Assembly (NCBI GenBank): GCA_049965775.1 | Contig: JBMFVX010000018.1 | Location: 1 to 33,029 of the forward strand | Length of the DNA: 33,029 bases | Direction of reading: 5' to 3' | Source: JABEVB01 sp049965775 | GTDB taxonomy: Bacteria; Planctomycetota; Phycisphaerae; WQYP01 | Shown here: piece after piece, positions 23,516 to 32,390 of the stretch | Numbering within the stretch: the stretch's first letter is position 1 | Layout: every line of letters starts with the position of its first letter | The notes under the pieces: generated by a model | Database searches by the model: none | What the model saw: the letters and a program-made list of their open reading frames with translations, nothing else | Told to the model about the DNA's origin: nothing | Made by a program: the position numbers and the translations under genes

Positions 23516-25009
23516 GTGCCCCAGTTTCCTACCGATATGCCAGAACGCGACGAAGCCGAGGCCGCGAGCCTTGCGCCCAGCCCCCCGCTTTCGCTGCCGG
23601 CACGGGGCCTTGGCGTTTGGGGGAGCGGTTTAACCGCACGCGATGTGTCGGTGGCAGCGGTGATGGCGCTGGCGTGGCCCGCCATTGGCGAGCAGGTGCT
23701 CAATGCCATTATCGGCCTTACCGATACGGTGATTGCGGGGCACCTTCCAGGCAGCCCGCAAACCGTAGCCGCGGCCACCGCTGCTGTGGGGCTTATGACG
23801 TATATTCAATGGTTTGCGGGCCTTATGACCGCGGCCCTGGGCGTAGGCGCAACGGCCATTGTAGCGCGCAGCATTGGGGCGGGCCGGCGCAATCTGGCCC
23901 GGCGGGTTACGGGCACCTCGGTGACGGCGGCATTTGGCATTGGGCTGGCGACAGCCATTATGCTTTTTGTCTTTGCAAGGCCGGTTGTGTACGCCTGCCG
24001 CCTGCACGGGCAAGCGGCGCTTTTTGCCATTCAATATCTGCGCATTATGGTGGTGACTATCAGTCTGCAGACCGCAGCGCAAATAGGCATGGCGGCATTG
24101 CGCGGCGCGGGCAATACATTTCAGCCCATGATGATCATGCTGATGGTGATGGTGATCAACGGCATATTTTCGACTGCGTTTACCTATGGATGGCTGGGAG
24201 CACCGGCCTGGGGCTTGCGCGGCGACGCTTTCGGCACGCTGCTGGCATACCTGACGGGCGGAATATGCACGACCATCATCCTCTTTGCCAACACAGGAAA
24301 ACTCACCATACGGCTGCGGCATCTGCGCCTGGTGCCGCACTTGCTCACGCGCATTGTGAAGGTGGGCTTTCCGAGTTTTGTCGAGGGCATATTGCTATGG
24401 GCCGGGCAATTTCTGATTGTGCTGTTTGTGATGAATGCCGCGACCGATCCCAACGGCTACACGCTGGCGGCGCATATATCGGTGCTGCGAATTGAGTCTA
24501 TCGCGTTTTTGCCCGGGTTTGGCTTTGGCATTGCGGCATCCACCATGGTGGGGCAATACCTGGGCGCGGGGCGGCTTGATCAGGCCCGCCTCGCCGGAAA
24601 ATTGGCCACACTTTTGGGGTTGGGAACCATGACGGCGCTGGCGCTGCCGATGGTATTTGCCCCGCGCTTCATGCTGGGGTTAATTGTCACGTCCCAGCCG
24701 GTCATAAACACCGGCCTGTGGCCGATGGTGTTGGCAGGGTTGGCCCAGCCGGGCTTTGCCCTGGCGATTTGCTTTTCTGGTGCACTCAAGGGCGCCGGCG
24801 AAACATTCTGGCCAATGATTGTTACGCTCGGAGGCATTTTTATCGCGCGGTTTGGCACGCTGGGCGTGCTTTGGCCGATGTGGCACGAAGGACTGCCCGC
24901 GGCGAGCCTCACGGCCGTTTGGATTGGCATACTGGTGGACCTGAGTCTCCGCGGTGCGCTAAATTATGGAGCGTTTTATCGCGTGGCGTGGCATAAGCGG
25001 CGCGTGTAG
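23516..25009 (+). CDS. MATE-family multidrug/metabolite exporter
   Basis: A membrane protein of about 497 residues with twelve predicted helices in two bundles, the MATE/DinF layout of Na+- or H+-coupled efflux pumps. Characteristic pieces are WPAIGEQVLNAIIGLTDTVIAG at the first helix, GATAIVARSIGAGRRNLARR after the third helix, and its counterpart in the second half (GIAASTMVGQYLGAGRLDQAR). The start is a GTG at 23516 with GGCGGAG five bases upstream. ATG 23420 and 23447 lie in the same frame, but lack a ribosome site and add an uncharacteristic tail. It converges on the suf operon with a 42-base gap. Substrate unknown. Confidence 0.93.
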   Translation: MPQFPTDMPERDEAEAASLAPSPPLSLPARGLGVWGSGLTARDVSVAAVMALAWPAIGEQVLNAIIGLTDTVIAGHLPGSPQTVAAATAAVGLMTYIQWFAGLMTAALGVGATAIVARSIGAGRRNLARRVTGTSVTAAFGIGLATAIMLFVFARPVVYACRLHGQAALFAIQYLRIMVVTISLQTAAQIGMAALRGAGNTFQPMMIMLMVMVINGIFSTAFTYGWLGAPAWGLRGDAFGTLLAYLTGGICTTIILFANTGKLTIRLRHLRLVPHLLTRIVKVGFPSFVEGILLWAGQFLIVLFVMNAATDPNGYTLAAHISVLRIESIAFLPGFGFGIAASTMVGQYLGAGRLDQARLAGKLATLLGLGTMTALALPMVFAPRFMLGLIVTSQPVINTGLWPMVLAGLAQPGFALAICFSGALKGAGETFWPMIVTLGGIFIARFGTLGVLWPMWHEGLPAASLTAVWIGILVDLSLRGALNYGAFYRVAWHKRRV

Positions 25010-25051
25010 TTGCGGCGGCGAGCCGGGGGTGCCTTGCGGCTAATCGAGCTA

Positions 25052-25774
25052 CTACAACATGCCCAACTGCAGCATGGCTTCTTCGGACATGCGATCTTTA
25101 GTCCAGGGCGGCTCCCAGACGAGGTTAACTTTGGCGGCCTTGACGGAGTCCACGCTTTCAACCGCTTGCTGCACCGCTGGCGGCATTGAGCCGGCCACGG
25201 GGCAGCCGGGTGCGGTCAGCGTCATTTCGATATTGACTTCACGCTCGGCAGAAATATCTATTTTGTAGATGAGGCCGAGGTCGTAGATGTTGACCGGTAT
25301 TTCGGGATCGTAGATGGTGCGCAGCTTTTCTATGATGTCGGCCTCGATCGCTTTGTCCATGATCGCTGAGGTTACGGTTGCGCCACCGGCGGGCGGTGGT
25401 TCGCCAGCGGCCCCCGCGGCAGCGGCCGAAACCGGTTTGGGGCCTTCAAAGTTTCCGCCCGAGGCATGGACGGGCAATTTGGTGGCATGCGGGTTTTTAA
25501 ATACAAAGCCGCGCCGCTCGCCTTCATCGCGAAAGTCCAACTCGGTGCCGTCAAGATTAGGATGGCTTTCGGGATCGCAAACAATGTTAATGCCCTGCGA
25601 CTCAAGGCGAATATCGTTTTCGCGCGAGGCTTCGGTGAGATCGAGAATGTAATTAAACCCCTGCGGATTGCGCCCTTTGATACCGATGCGCAGCACCGTA
25701 CCGGCGCTTAAACCCTGGTCTTTGATGATTTTTTTAATTTCCGCGGCGGCCGCATCGGTAATGGTTATTGCCAT
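25052..25774 (-). CDS. Fusion of a degenerate A-type carrier domain with a SufT/DUF59 domain
   Basis: A 240-residue two-domain protein, the last gene of the suf operon. Residues 1-100 have the HesB/IscA/SufA fold: ITITDAAAAEIKKII, LRIGIKG, and the FVFKNP end. All three usual cluster ligands are lost: the GGCSG site reads GRNPQG (residues 34-39), and the CGCG tail is replaced by HATKLPVH. The only cysteine is C66. A linker of about 35 residues rich in alanine, glycine and proline leads to a SufT/MIP18 domain (about 140-235) with YDPEIPVNIYDLGLIY and the reactive-type cysteine in LTAPGCPVAGSMP. SufT helps Fe-S maturation. The A-type half may be only structural. ATG 25774 is set by GGA eight bases upstream; 25783 is possible. 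Confidence 0.9.
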   Translation of the reverse strand: MAITITDAAAAEIKKIIKDQGLSAGTVLRIGIKGRNPQGFNYILDLTEASRENDIRLESQGINIVCDPESHPNLDGTELDFRDEGERRGFVFKNPHATKLPVHASGGNFEGPKPVSAAAAGAAGEPPPAGGATVTSAIMDKAIEADIIEKLRTIYDPEIPVNIYDLGLIYKIDISAEREVNIEMTLTAPGCPVAGSMPPAVQQAVESVDSVKAAKVNLVWEPPWTKDRMSEEAMLQLGML

Positions 25775-25818
25775 GTTGTTCATCCGCAATAAAGGCGAAT
25801 GCTCCAAAATAAATTATA

Positions 25819-26280
25819 TCATTCAGTTGACGCCGGTGCGGGCTGATCTTTGAGGGCGGCCTGAAGCGTATGCCACGCGAGCGTAGCGCACTTTACCCGC
25901 ACCGGAAACTCGCGTACGCCCGCGAAGGCGCCCAGCTTGCCCAGCGCTTCGACCTCATCTTCGGATGGCTGCTCATCGGGCGAGCCGGTGAGCATGTGAT
26001 GAAACCGCTGAAAGACTGCCTCGGCTTGGGCGACGGTTTTTCCTTTGAGTGCTTCGGTCATCATGGAGGCCGACGCGGTTGAGATAGCGCAGCCGGCGCC
26101 CGTAAAGCCGATGTCGCTGATCACCCCGTTGTCTACCTGCACATAAAGTTTTAAGCGATCGCCGCAAAGCGGATTGTGCCCATCGGCATGATGATTGGCC
26201 GCAGGCAGCGCGCGGCTGTTGCGCGGGTGCTTGCTATGATCGAGAATCACTTCCTGATAAAGCTCGCGCAGATCGGACAT
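25819..26280 (-). CDS. sufU: SufU, zinc-dependent sulfur acceptor/scaffold-like protein
   Basis: A 153-residue SufU. It takes persulfide sulfur from SufS and passes it to the SufBCD scaffold. The metal ligands typical of SufU are visible: C39 and D41 (LCGD), C64 (GAGCAIS) and C131 (RVKCATLAW). The SufU-specific insertion between the second and third cysteines (about residues 95-120, SPDEQPSEDEVEALGKL) is present and separates it from IscU. The ATG overlaps the sufS stop in a TGATG arrangement, and GAGG lies ten bases upstream, so translation is coupled to sufS. The 44-base gap to the SufT fusion gene suggests one transcript. Confidence 0.97.
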   Translation of the reverse strand: MSDLRELYQEVILDHSKHPRNSRALPAANHHADGHNPLCGDRLKLYVQVDNGVISDIGFTGAGCAISTASASMMTEALKGKTVAQAEAVFQRFHHMLTGSPDEQPSEDEVEALGKLGAFAGVREFPVRVKCATLAWHTLQAALKDQPAPASTE

Positions 26281-27548
26281 CAGCCAAATACCTCTTTCAC
26301 ACGGCCCAGCGCCGCCACCAGCCGGTCAATATCTTCCCGTGTGTTGTAAAAAGCGAATGAAGCCCGCACGGTGGCTGGCACATTAAGGCGGTCCATAACG
26401 GGCTGACAACAATGGTGCCCGGTACGCACCGCCACGCCTTCGCCATCAAGTATGGTGCCCACGTCGTGCGGGTGCACGCCATCAAGGTTGAATGAAATAA
26501 CGGCGGCCTTATGCGCCGCGGTGCCAAGAAGCTTTAACCCCGGCACACGGCTTAGATGCCCGGTGGCATACTCAAGCAGGTCGCGTTCCTGTGCGGCGAT
26601 GGCGTCAAAGCCGATGTTGTTGACATAATCGAAAGCGCTGGCCAAGGCGATGGCGCCGGCGATGTGCGGCGTTCCGGCTTCAAACTTTGCAGGAATGACG
26701 TTGTAGGTGGTTTTTTCAAACGTGACGGAGGCAATCATGTCGCCGCCGCCCTGATAAGGAGGCATGGCCTCTAGCAGTTGCGCTCTGGCCCACAATACGC
26801 CGATGCCGGTCGGACCAAAAACCTTGTGGCCGGAAAACACAAAAAAGTCGCACCCCAGGGCTTTGACGTCAATAGCGAGGTGCGGCACCGATTGGGCGCC
26901 GTCAATCAGCACTTTAGCACCCGCGTCGTGGGCCATGGTGGTGATGCGTTGAACATCGTTGATGGTACCCAGCGCATTGGAAATGTGCGTTACGGCCACC
27001 ATGCGGGTACGGCGGTTGAGCAATTTGGCATAGGCATCGAGATCTAACTCGCCGGCATCGTTCATGGGAATGACTTTAAGGACCGCCCCCTGCCGCTGGC
27101 ACAGCATCTGCCACGGCACAATATTGGAGTGATGTTCCAACGCTGAAACAATAATTTCATCGCCGGGCTTGATGCCAATGAGGCCCCAACTTGAGGCAAC
27201 AAGATTAATAGCCTCGGTGGCGCCGCGGACAAAAATTATTTCCCGCGGCTCAGAAGCACCTATGAATTGAGCCGCCTTGCCGCGGGCTTTTTCGTAGGCT
27301 TCGGTCGCATCGGCGCTAAGTTCGTACACGCCCCGATGGATGTTGGCGTTGAGCGAATTGTAATAGCGGGCAATGGCCGCAATGACGGCCTGCGGCTTCT
27401 GGCTGGTGGCGGCATTATCGAGATATGCCAGCGGCTTGCCGCGCATCTGCTGCTGCAGCAGCGGAAAGTCGCGGCGAATGGCAACAGCGTCAAAGCGAGG
27501 AGGCTTTGAGGTTTGGCGGTTCGGCCGGATTGGTGCGGTTGTGGTCAT
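26280..27548 (-). CDS. sufS: SufS cysteine desulfurase
   Basis: A 422-residue group II cysteine desulfurase that frees sulfur from cysteine for cluster assembly. Motifs in order are AYLDNAATSQKP, ANIHRGVYELS, the PLP lysine in FSGHKVFGPTGIG and the catalytic cysteine in RTGHHCCQP, with a doubled cysteine. The RxGHHCxQP context and the length are those of SufS, not IscS. The start ATG 27548 comes after a TTG extension to 27572 that is rejected; a GGAA stretch lies upstream. The stop overlaps the sufU start. It is the fourth gene of the operon, after sufD with a 38-base gap. Confidence 0.97.
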   Translation of the reverse strand: MTTTAPIRPNRQTSKPPRFDAVAIRRDFPLLQQQMRGKPLAYLDNAATSQKPQAVIAAIARYYNSLNANIHRGVYELSADATEAYEKARGKAAQFIGASEPREIIFVRGATEAINLVASSWGLIGIKPGDEIIVSALEHHSNIVPWQMLCQRQGAVLKVIPMNDAGELDLDAYAKLLNRRTRMVAVTHISNALGTINDVQRITTMAHDAGAKVLIDGAQSVPHLAIDVKALGCDFFVFSGHKVFGPTGIGVLWARAQLLEAMPPYQGGGDMIASVTFEKTTYNVIPAKFEAGTPHIAGAIALASAFDYVNNIGFDAIAAQERDLLEYATGHLSRVPGLKLLGTAAHKAAVISFNLDGVHPHDVGTILDGEGVAVRTGHHCCQPVMDRLNVPATVRASFAFYNTREDIDRLVAALGRVKEVFG

Positions 27549-27586
27549 GGCAACAGTTCCACTGGGCGGCAAAGCGCCGCAGGCCT

Positions 27587-28945
27587 TTAGCCGGGGGCAA
27601 CTTCATGCAGTCGCTCGACCACCTGTTCGTTAACAACGTTGCGAACAGCCTCATGGCTTATACGGTTGATGGCATCAGCCGCAAAGGCATACGTCAAAAA
27701 CGCATGTGCCCTGGTTGCATCGAGGCCGCGCGATCGCAGGTAAAACAACTGTTCATCATCCAGCGGCCCGGTGGTTGAGCCGTGGGTACATTTGACATCG
27801 TCGGCATATATTTCAAGCTGGGGCTGTGAGTTCATCGTTGCTTCATCTGAAAGCAAAATAGCTTTGCTGGTTTGCTTGGAATCGGTTTTCTGGGCGCCGG
27901 GTCGCACCAAAATGCGTCCCTTGAACACGCCAGTAGCCTGGTCGGCGAGAATGCTTTTGTAAAGCTCGTGGCTGGGGCAGTGTTCACGCGCATGATCCAA
28001 CATGGTTTGATTATCAACATGCTGACGCCCACGGCTGAGGCTAAGTCCATTGAGCGTGGCCTCGGCTGCCGGGCCATCGAGCACGGTGGAGAGGTTGTTT
28101 CGGACCACCGCACCGCCCATGTTGAGCACAAAAGACCGAAGGGTTGCCGCAGCGGCGAGATGCACATAATCGGAGGCGATATGGCTGTCGGCATCATGAA
28201 TATTGACAACTTTGATGAGTTCCAAAGCGGCTGACGGGCCGACGAACGCTTCCATGACAGCATTGGTGAGGCTGGGGGCGGCGCCGCCGCCGACCCAACT
28301 CGTAAGCATGGTGAGTTTGGCGTGATGGCCCAGGTTAATCAGAAGGCGAGGATGCGCCAGTACGCCGGCATGATGGTCGGCATGATGCGTAAGCGCGATA
28401 ATGTGCAGCGGCTGTAAAAGTGTGCAGGCCGGCGCAACATCAATGAAGAGGCCATCGCCGAATGCAGCCGCATTAAGTGCGACAAAACCGTGATGTTCGG
28501 GCAGGGCCAGCTTACCCAATAAACTGCGGATTGCCGGTTCTCCGGTCTTCATGACTTCGCTGAAGCCGCGCACGGCGACGCCGGCGGGTGCAGCCGAGCT
28601 TAGCTCCGGGACAAAGCACCCATTTACGAGCACCAGGCGCACGGCATGCGCATCTGAGAGTTCAAGGGCCTTAAGGGCCGCAACCACGGCAGGATCGTGC
28701 GCTAGAGCCAAAGCTTCTTCCCGTTGGCAACCGCCATAGGAACGCTCAACCAACGGCGTTACGTTTGTGAGCCGCCATTCTTCGTGCTGGGTGGTTGGGA
28801 ACCCGACTTGCAAAAAGCGGTCGGCGGCGGCCTGCTGCAATGCCGCGAGCCAAGGCGAAGCCTGCGTGGCGCTTTGATGCCGCTGCGGCATAAAGCGGTC
28901 AAGCGAACGGGTATGTTCAGGTTTTTCAACTGCCATGACGGTCAT
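27587..28945 (-). CDS. sufD: SufD, Fe-S scaffold complex subunit
   Basis: A 452-residue SufD, partner of SufB in the SufBC2D scaffold. The N-terminal helical part has TTQHEEWRLTNVTPL, the family's 'E-WrytnI' pattern. The beta-helix core runs through HADHHAGVLAHPRLLINLGHHAKLT to ADDVKCTHGSTTGPLDDEQLFYLRSRGLD, which holds the conserved cysteine and histidine at the SufB interface. It is moderately diverged, as is normal for SufD. ATG 28945 is chosen because GGAG lies 11 bases upstream; a frame start at 29005 overlaps the sufC stop (TGATG) and would add a basic, proline-rich N-terminus. Both are possible. Confidence 0.95.
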   Translation of the reverse strand: MTVMAVEKPEHTRSLDRFMPQRHQSATQASPWLAALQQAAADRFLQVGFPTTQHEEWRLTNVTPLVERSYGGCQREEALALAHDPAVVAALKALELSDAHAVRLVLVNGCFVPELSSAAPAGVAVRGFSEVMKTGEPAIRSLLGKLALPEHHGFVALNAAAFGDGLFIDVAPACTLLQPLHIIALTHHADHHAGVLAHPRLLINLGHHAKLTMLTSWVGGGAAPSLTNAVMEAFVGPSAALELIKVVNIHDADSHIASDYVHLAAAATLRSFVLNMGGAVVRNNLSTVLDGPAAEATLNGLSLSRGRQHVDNQTMLDHAREHCPSHELYKSILADQATGVFKGRILVRPGAQKTDSKQTSKAILLSDEATMNSQPQLEIYADDVKCTHGSTTGPLDDEQLFYLRSRGLDATRAHAFLTYAFAADAINRISHEAVRNVVNEQVVERLHEVAPG

Positions 28946-29004
28946 GTTGATTGTTTCTCCAGTGAGTGCGGGCCGGTGTCGGCCGGGCACAGGGGTTTGG
29001 TGCA

Positions 29005-29772
29005 TCAGACGGCGGCCGGCTGTTCCTGTTCAAGCCAGCCGTACCCGCGCGCTTCCAACTCGAGCGCCAGGTTTTTATCGCCGGACTTTATGATGCGGCC
29101 GTTGCGAAGCACATGCACAAAATCGGGCACAATGTAATCAAGGAGGCGTTGATAATGCGTAACCACCAGAATACCACGATCAGGCGCCCGCAGGGCATTG
29201 ACGCCATTGGAGACGATTTTAAGCGCGTCAATATCGAGGCCGGAGTCGGTTTCGTCGAGCACGGCGAGCCTGGGGTTAAGCACGGCCATCTGCATGATTT
29301 CGTTGCGTTTTTTTTCGCCGCCTGAAAAACCTTCATTGACTGATCGGCCCAGAAAGCTCTGGTCCATTTCGAGTAGTTTCATTTTGGCCTTGAGCAGCTT
29401 TAAAAAGTCCATGGCGTCAAGCTCGGTTTCGCCGCGATGCTTGCGAATGGCATTGAGCGCCGACTTTAAAAAATAGCTGGTGCTTACGCCGGGTATTTCC
29501 ACCGGGTATTGAAATGCCAGAAACAGGCCCTCGCAGGCCCGCTCTTCGGGGGCGAGTTCCAAAAGGTCTTTGCCGTCAAACATCACGCTGCCGGAGGTTA
29601 CTTCGTACGTTTCGCGGCCGGCAAGCACCTGAGCGAGCGTGCTTTTGCCTGAGCCATTAGGCCCCATGATGGCATGTACTTCGCCCGCATTGATGGTAAG
29701 GTTAAGCCCGCGCAAAATCTCTTTACCACCCACCACGCCGGCGTGCAGATCTTTAACTTCCAATAAGGCCAT
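29005..29772 (-). CDS. sufC: SufC, ATPase of the SUF scaffold
   Basis: A 255-residue ABC-type ATPase that powers the SufBC2D complex. Walker A GPNGSGKST is at residues 37-45, the SufC-type signature is GFSGGEKKRNEI, and Walker B with the following residues reads LAVLDETDSGLDIDAL. The switch histidine is in VVTHYQRLL. The sequence is highly conserved with no sign of drift. ATG 29772 has GAGGA about six to seven bases upstream. It follows sufB after a 139-base gap with no gene, so an internal regulatory or processing element there is possible. Confidence 0.98.
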   Translation of the reverse strand: MALLEVKDLHAGVVGGKEILRGLNLTINAGEVHAIMGPNGSGKSTLAQVLAGRETYEVTSGSVMFDGKDLLELAPEERACEGLFLAFQYPVEIPGVSTSYFLKSALNAIRKHRGETELDAMDFLKLLKAKMKLLEMDQSFLGRSVNEGFSGGEKKRNEIMQMAVLNPRLAVLDETDSGLDIDALKIVSNGVNALRAPDRGILVVTHYQRLLDYIVPDFVHVLRNGRIIKSGDKNLALELEARGYGWLEQEQPAAV

Positions 29773-29911
29773 GAATATTCCTCAAAACAAAAACGCCTGT
29801 TTTAATATCACCAACACACATCCGTGCCGCCCAACCTCGTCCATCCGCCTTGATGCGTTGTCATCACCATTTGCAACGGCTCGGCGGCAAGCCGCGGCTA
29901 AATCCGCCGCA

Positions 29912-31357
29912 TCAGCCCACGCTGCCTTCAAGGCTTACGCCGAGAAGCTTTTGCGCTTCAACGGCAAACTCCATGGGCAACTCCTTGAAAACCTCTTTAC
30001 AAAAACCATTGATAATCATATTGACCGCATCTTCCAGCGCAATGCCGCGCTGCTTGCAGTAAAAGAGCTGGTCTTCGCCGATCTTACTGGTGGAAGCCTC
30101 ATGCTCGGCTTTAGAGCTGGTGTTGCGCACCTCAATATACGGAAACGTATGAGCGCCGCACTTATCGCCGAGCAGCAGCGAGTCGCACTGGGTATAGTTG
30201 CGGGCATTGGCGGCCGCCTTAAGAACCTTGACCAGCCCGCGATAGGTATTTTGCCCGTGCCCGGCCGAAATACCCTTTGAAACAATGGTGCTGCGGGTGT
30301 TGCGGCCGATGTGAATCATTTTGGTGCCGGTGTCGGCCTGCTGATAGTTATTGGCCAGAGCCACGGAATAAAACTCGCCGATGGAATTGTCGCCTTGGAG
30401 AATTACGCTGGGGTACTTCCAGGTTATGGAGGAGCCGGTTTCAACCTGTGTCCAACTGATGCGCGAATTAGCGCCCAGGCATTTGCCGCGCTTGGTTACG
30501 AAATTATAAATACCCCCTTTGCCGTTTTTGTCGCCGGGGTACCAGTTCTGCACGGTGGAGTATTTTATCTGCGCATCGCCAAGGGCGACGAGTTCAACCA
30601 CGGCGGCATGCAACTGATTTTCGTCACGCATGGGCGCGGTGCACCCTTCAAGATAACTTACATAAGAACCTTCGTCGGCAATAATGAGCGTGCGCTCAAA
30701 CTGCCCGGTGTCGCGGGCGTTGATGCGAAAATAGGTTGAAAGCTCCATTGGGCAGCGTACGCCCTTAGGCACGTAGCAGAACGAGCCATCGCTGAACACC
30801 GCGGAATTAAGCGTTGCGTAGAAGTTGTCGGAGTATGGTACCACCGAGCCAAGATACTTCTTGATGAGTTCTGGATGGTTGTGCACCGCTTCAGAAAATG
30901 AGCAGAATATAATGCCTTTTTCGGCCAATTTGGCCTTAAAGGTGGTCGCAACGGAAACACTGTCAAAGACGGCATCTACGGCGACGCCGGCGAAGAGTTT
31001 CTGCTCTTCAATGGGTACGCCCAGCTTTTCGTAGGTGCGAAGCAGTTCGGGGTCTACCTCATCCATACTGGCGAGCTGCTTTTTGGGCCTGGGGGCGGCG
31101 TAATAGATGATGTCCTGGAAATCTATTTTCGGATATTTGACGTTGGGCCATTTTGGCTCAGTCATGGTCAGCCAGTGCCGATAGGCCTTGAGCCGCCACT
31201 CCAACATAAACTCCGGCTCGTTTTTGAGCTTGGAGATACGCCGGACAATGTCTTCGCTAAGGCCCTTGGGCAGGGTATCTTGTTCGATATCGGTAACAAA
31301 GCCCCACTTATAATCGCGGTTGGCCAAGGATTCGATTGTTTCGGTATCGGTAGGCAT
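29912..31357 (-). CDS. sufB: SufB, Fe-S scaffold subunit
   Basis: A 481-residue SufB, on which the [Fe-S] cluster is built. The N-terminal part has DYKWGFVTDIE and RRISKLKNEPEFMLEWRLKAY. The core has YFRINARDTGQFERTLI and YVSYLEGCTAPMRDENQLHAAVVEL, containing the conserved cysteine after the glycine. The C-terminal part ends in HEASTSKIGEDQLFYCKQRG, with a cysteine near the SufD interface. It is the first gene of the operon. ATG 31357 has AGGA nine bases upstream; the frame runs on to 31462, but that extension overlaps the promoter and is rejected. Confidence 0.98.
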   Translation of the reverse strand: MPTDTETIESLANRDYKWGFVTDIEQDTLPKGLSEDIVRRISKLKNEPEFMLEWRLKAYRHWLTMTEPKWPNVKYPKIDFQDIIYYAAPRPKKQLASMDEVDPELLRTYEKLGVPIEEQKLFAGVAVDAVFDSVSVATTFKAKLAEKGIIFCSFSEAVHNHPELIKKYLGSVVPYSDNFYATLNSAVFSDGSFCYVPKGVRCPMELSTYFRINARDTGQFERTLIIADEGSYVSYLEGCTAPMRDENQLHAAVVELVALGDAQIKYSTVQNWYPGDKNGKGGIYNFVTKRGKCLGANSRISWTQVETGSSITWKYPSVILQGDNSIGEFYSVALANNYQQADTGTKMIHIGRNTRSTIVSKGISAGHGQNTYRGLVKVLKAAANARNYTQCDSLLLGDKCGAHTFPYIEVRNTSSKAEHEASTSKIGEDQLFYCKQRGIALEDAVNMIINGFCKEVFKELPMEFAVEAQKLLGVSLEGSVG

Positions 31358-31442
31358 GACAAAGCGTCCTGAACAAAGCGGGCGTGGGCGAGCGGAGGCA
31401 ATTACATCGCCCAAGCCGCGGCACCCTACTGCCAACACCTTC

Positions 31443-31470
31443 ATATTAGAGAATGAGAGCAAAAAGTCAA
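31443..31470 (-). promoter_or_regulatory. Sigma-70-type promoter of the suf operon
   Basis: On the minus strand TTGACT (31470-31465) and TAATAT (31448-31443) are 16 bases apart. Predicted transcription start near 31436, giving a leader of about 80 bases before sufB. Confidence 0.65.
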
Positions 31471-31487
31471 TTGAGACACAGTCTCAA
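31471..31487. promoter_or_regulatory. 17-bp palindromic operator upstream of sufB
   Basis: TTGAGAC-ACA-GTCTCAA, perfect 7-bp arms, directly abutting the -35 hexamer at 31470. The place fits an activator or a repressor that covers -35. It does not match the Fur, SufR or IscR sites I know, so the regulator is unassigned. Confidence 0.6.
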
Positions 31488-31741
31488 GTACATTGTGATG
31501 GGCTATTGCCATTGGGGCAGCCGACGATGCTGGCCCCCGGAAGGTCGCCTGTCCAAGATTGGCGGCAGGTGGGCATGCGTACTGTAACCACGCTCATGAG
31601 CGTCAGCTGGAGGTGTGCGCCGCAGAGGTGCGCGGGCGTCTGACGGCCGTCGTAACACGCCACCACCACCTTTCATACGCATCTGCCTAACACAAACTTT
31701 TAAAGAACGTCATGGTGTTAGGCTAAAACGTTCCGCCCGTA
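31488..31741. other. Intergenic region upstream of the suf promoter, with one hairpin
   Basis: About 250 bases with no credible gene, between the suf promoter and the truncated gene at 31742. The only structure seen is the inverted repeat GCCTAACAC (31685-31693) / GTGTTAGGC (31715-31723) around 21 bases. It could end transcription from the right, but has no T tract on the minus strand. Confidence 0.4.
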
Positions 31742-32390
31742 TCAGCCACCGGGGGGATCAAAAAATATTCCGCTAAGCACGGCGTTGCCTCCACGAATGG
31801 GATCGAAGCGAACCCGTACGCTGCCATGGCATTGAAAAACCATATATTTGCCGCCGGCAAAGTGCGAAAAAACCTGCACGGGCGCCAAAAGTTTTTTGGT
31901 GCGCAGGTCTTCGAGCGTAATGGTTTGCTTGCGATTTTTTCGGTCAAAGTCAACCGCGTACAGCGCCAGCCGGTAGCTGCGCTGGTGGTTCAGGCGTATG
32001 TCTATGGCGGCTTGCGGAGCCTGCGAGGTCAAGTCCGAGAAGACAACGCCGGCTATCCGATGCTGCCGGCTGTTCGCCGGCGAGTCAGCCAAGGCCCGTG
32101 GGTCGCTTCCGTCGCTGGGCCATTGCGTGCTGTGATTCCAGAGGCACCGCACGGATTTCACATATGCCGGTAAATGCTCAACATCGGTTTGGTTGGGGCC
32201 ATCGGCCAACAAAACATACCCATCGCGACCATATACACCGCCCCAGTTGCCCTGCGTTGTTGCATCCTGGCCGAGCACAGATACAGGATAGATAAACGGC
32301 TGTGGCAAAAAGGGAGGTATGCGACCCTGGTAAGCCACGGTAATGGCATACTGCCCCGGTTTTACGGATGTCAGGTCACTGCTGTCCGGT
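31742..32390 (-). pseudogene. N-terminally truncated PVC-type protein, C-terminal module only
   Basis: The visible protein (about 200-216 residues) starts at no proper initiation site. Its in-frame open stretch reaches back to about 32390 before a stop, with a GTG at 32338 as the only start-like codon, and conserved-looking sequence (PGQYAITVAYQG) lies upstream of it. The rest matches a C-terminal module I know from planctomycete and verrucomicrobial glycosidase- or cellulase-like proteins: TTQGNWGGVYGRDGYVLLADG, RLALYAVDFDR, and the closing NAVLSGIFFDPP. The N-terminal catalytic part is missing. An IS4-type transposase lies about 150 bases upstream, so IS insertion with deletion is the likely cause. 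Whether it is expressed is unknown. Confidence 0.7.

Noticed and set aside
23476..24495. 339-codon frame overlapping the MATE gene
   Set aside because: It has no family character, is rich in Cys, His and Arg, and lies inside the well-matched MATE frame; it is a shadow of the coding strand.
31358..31462. Upstream extension of sufB
   Set aside because: It would overlap the -10 element, and ATG 31357 has AGGA at the right distance and the usual SufB N-terminus.
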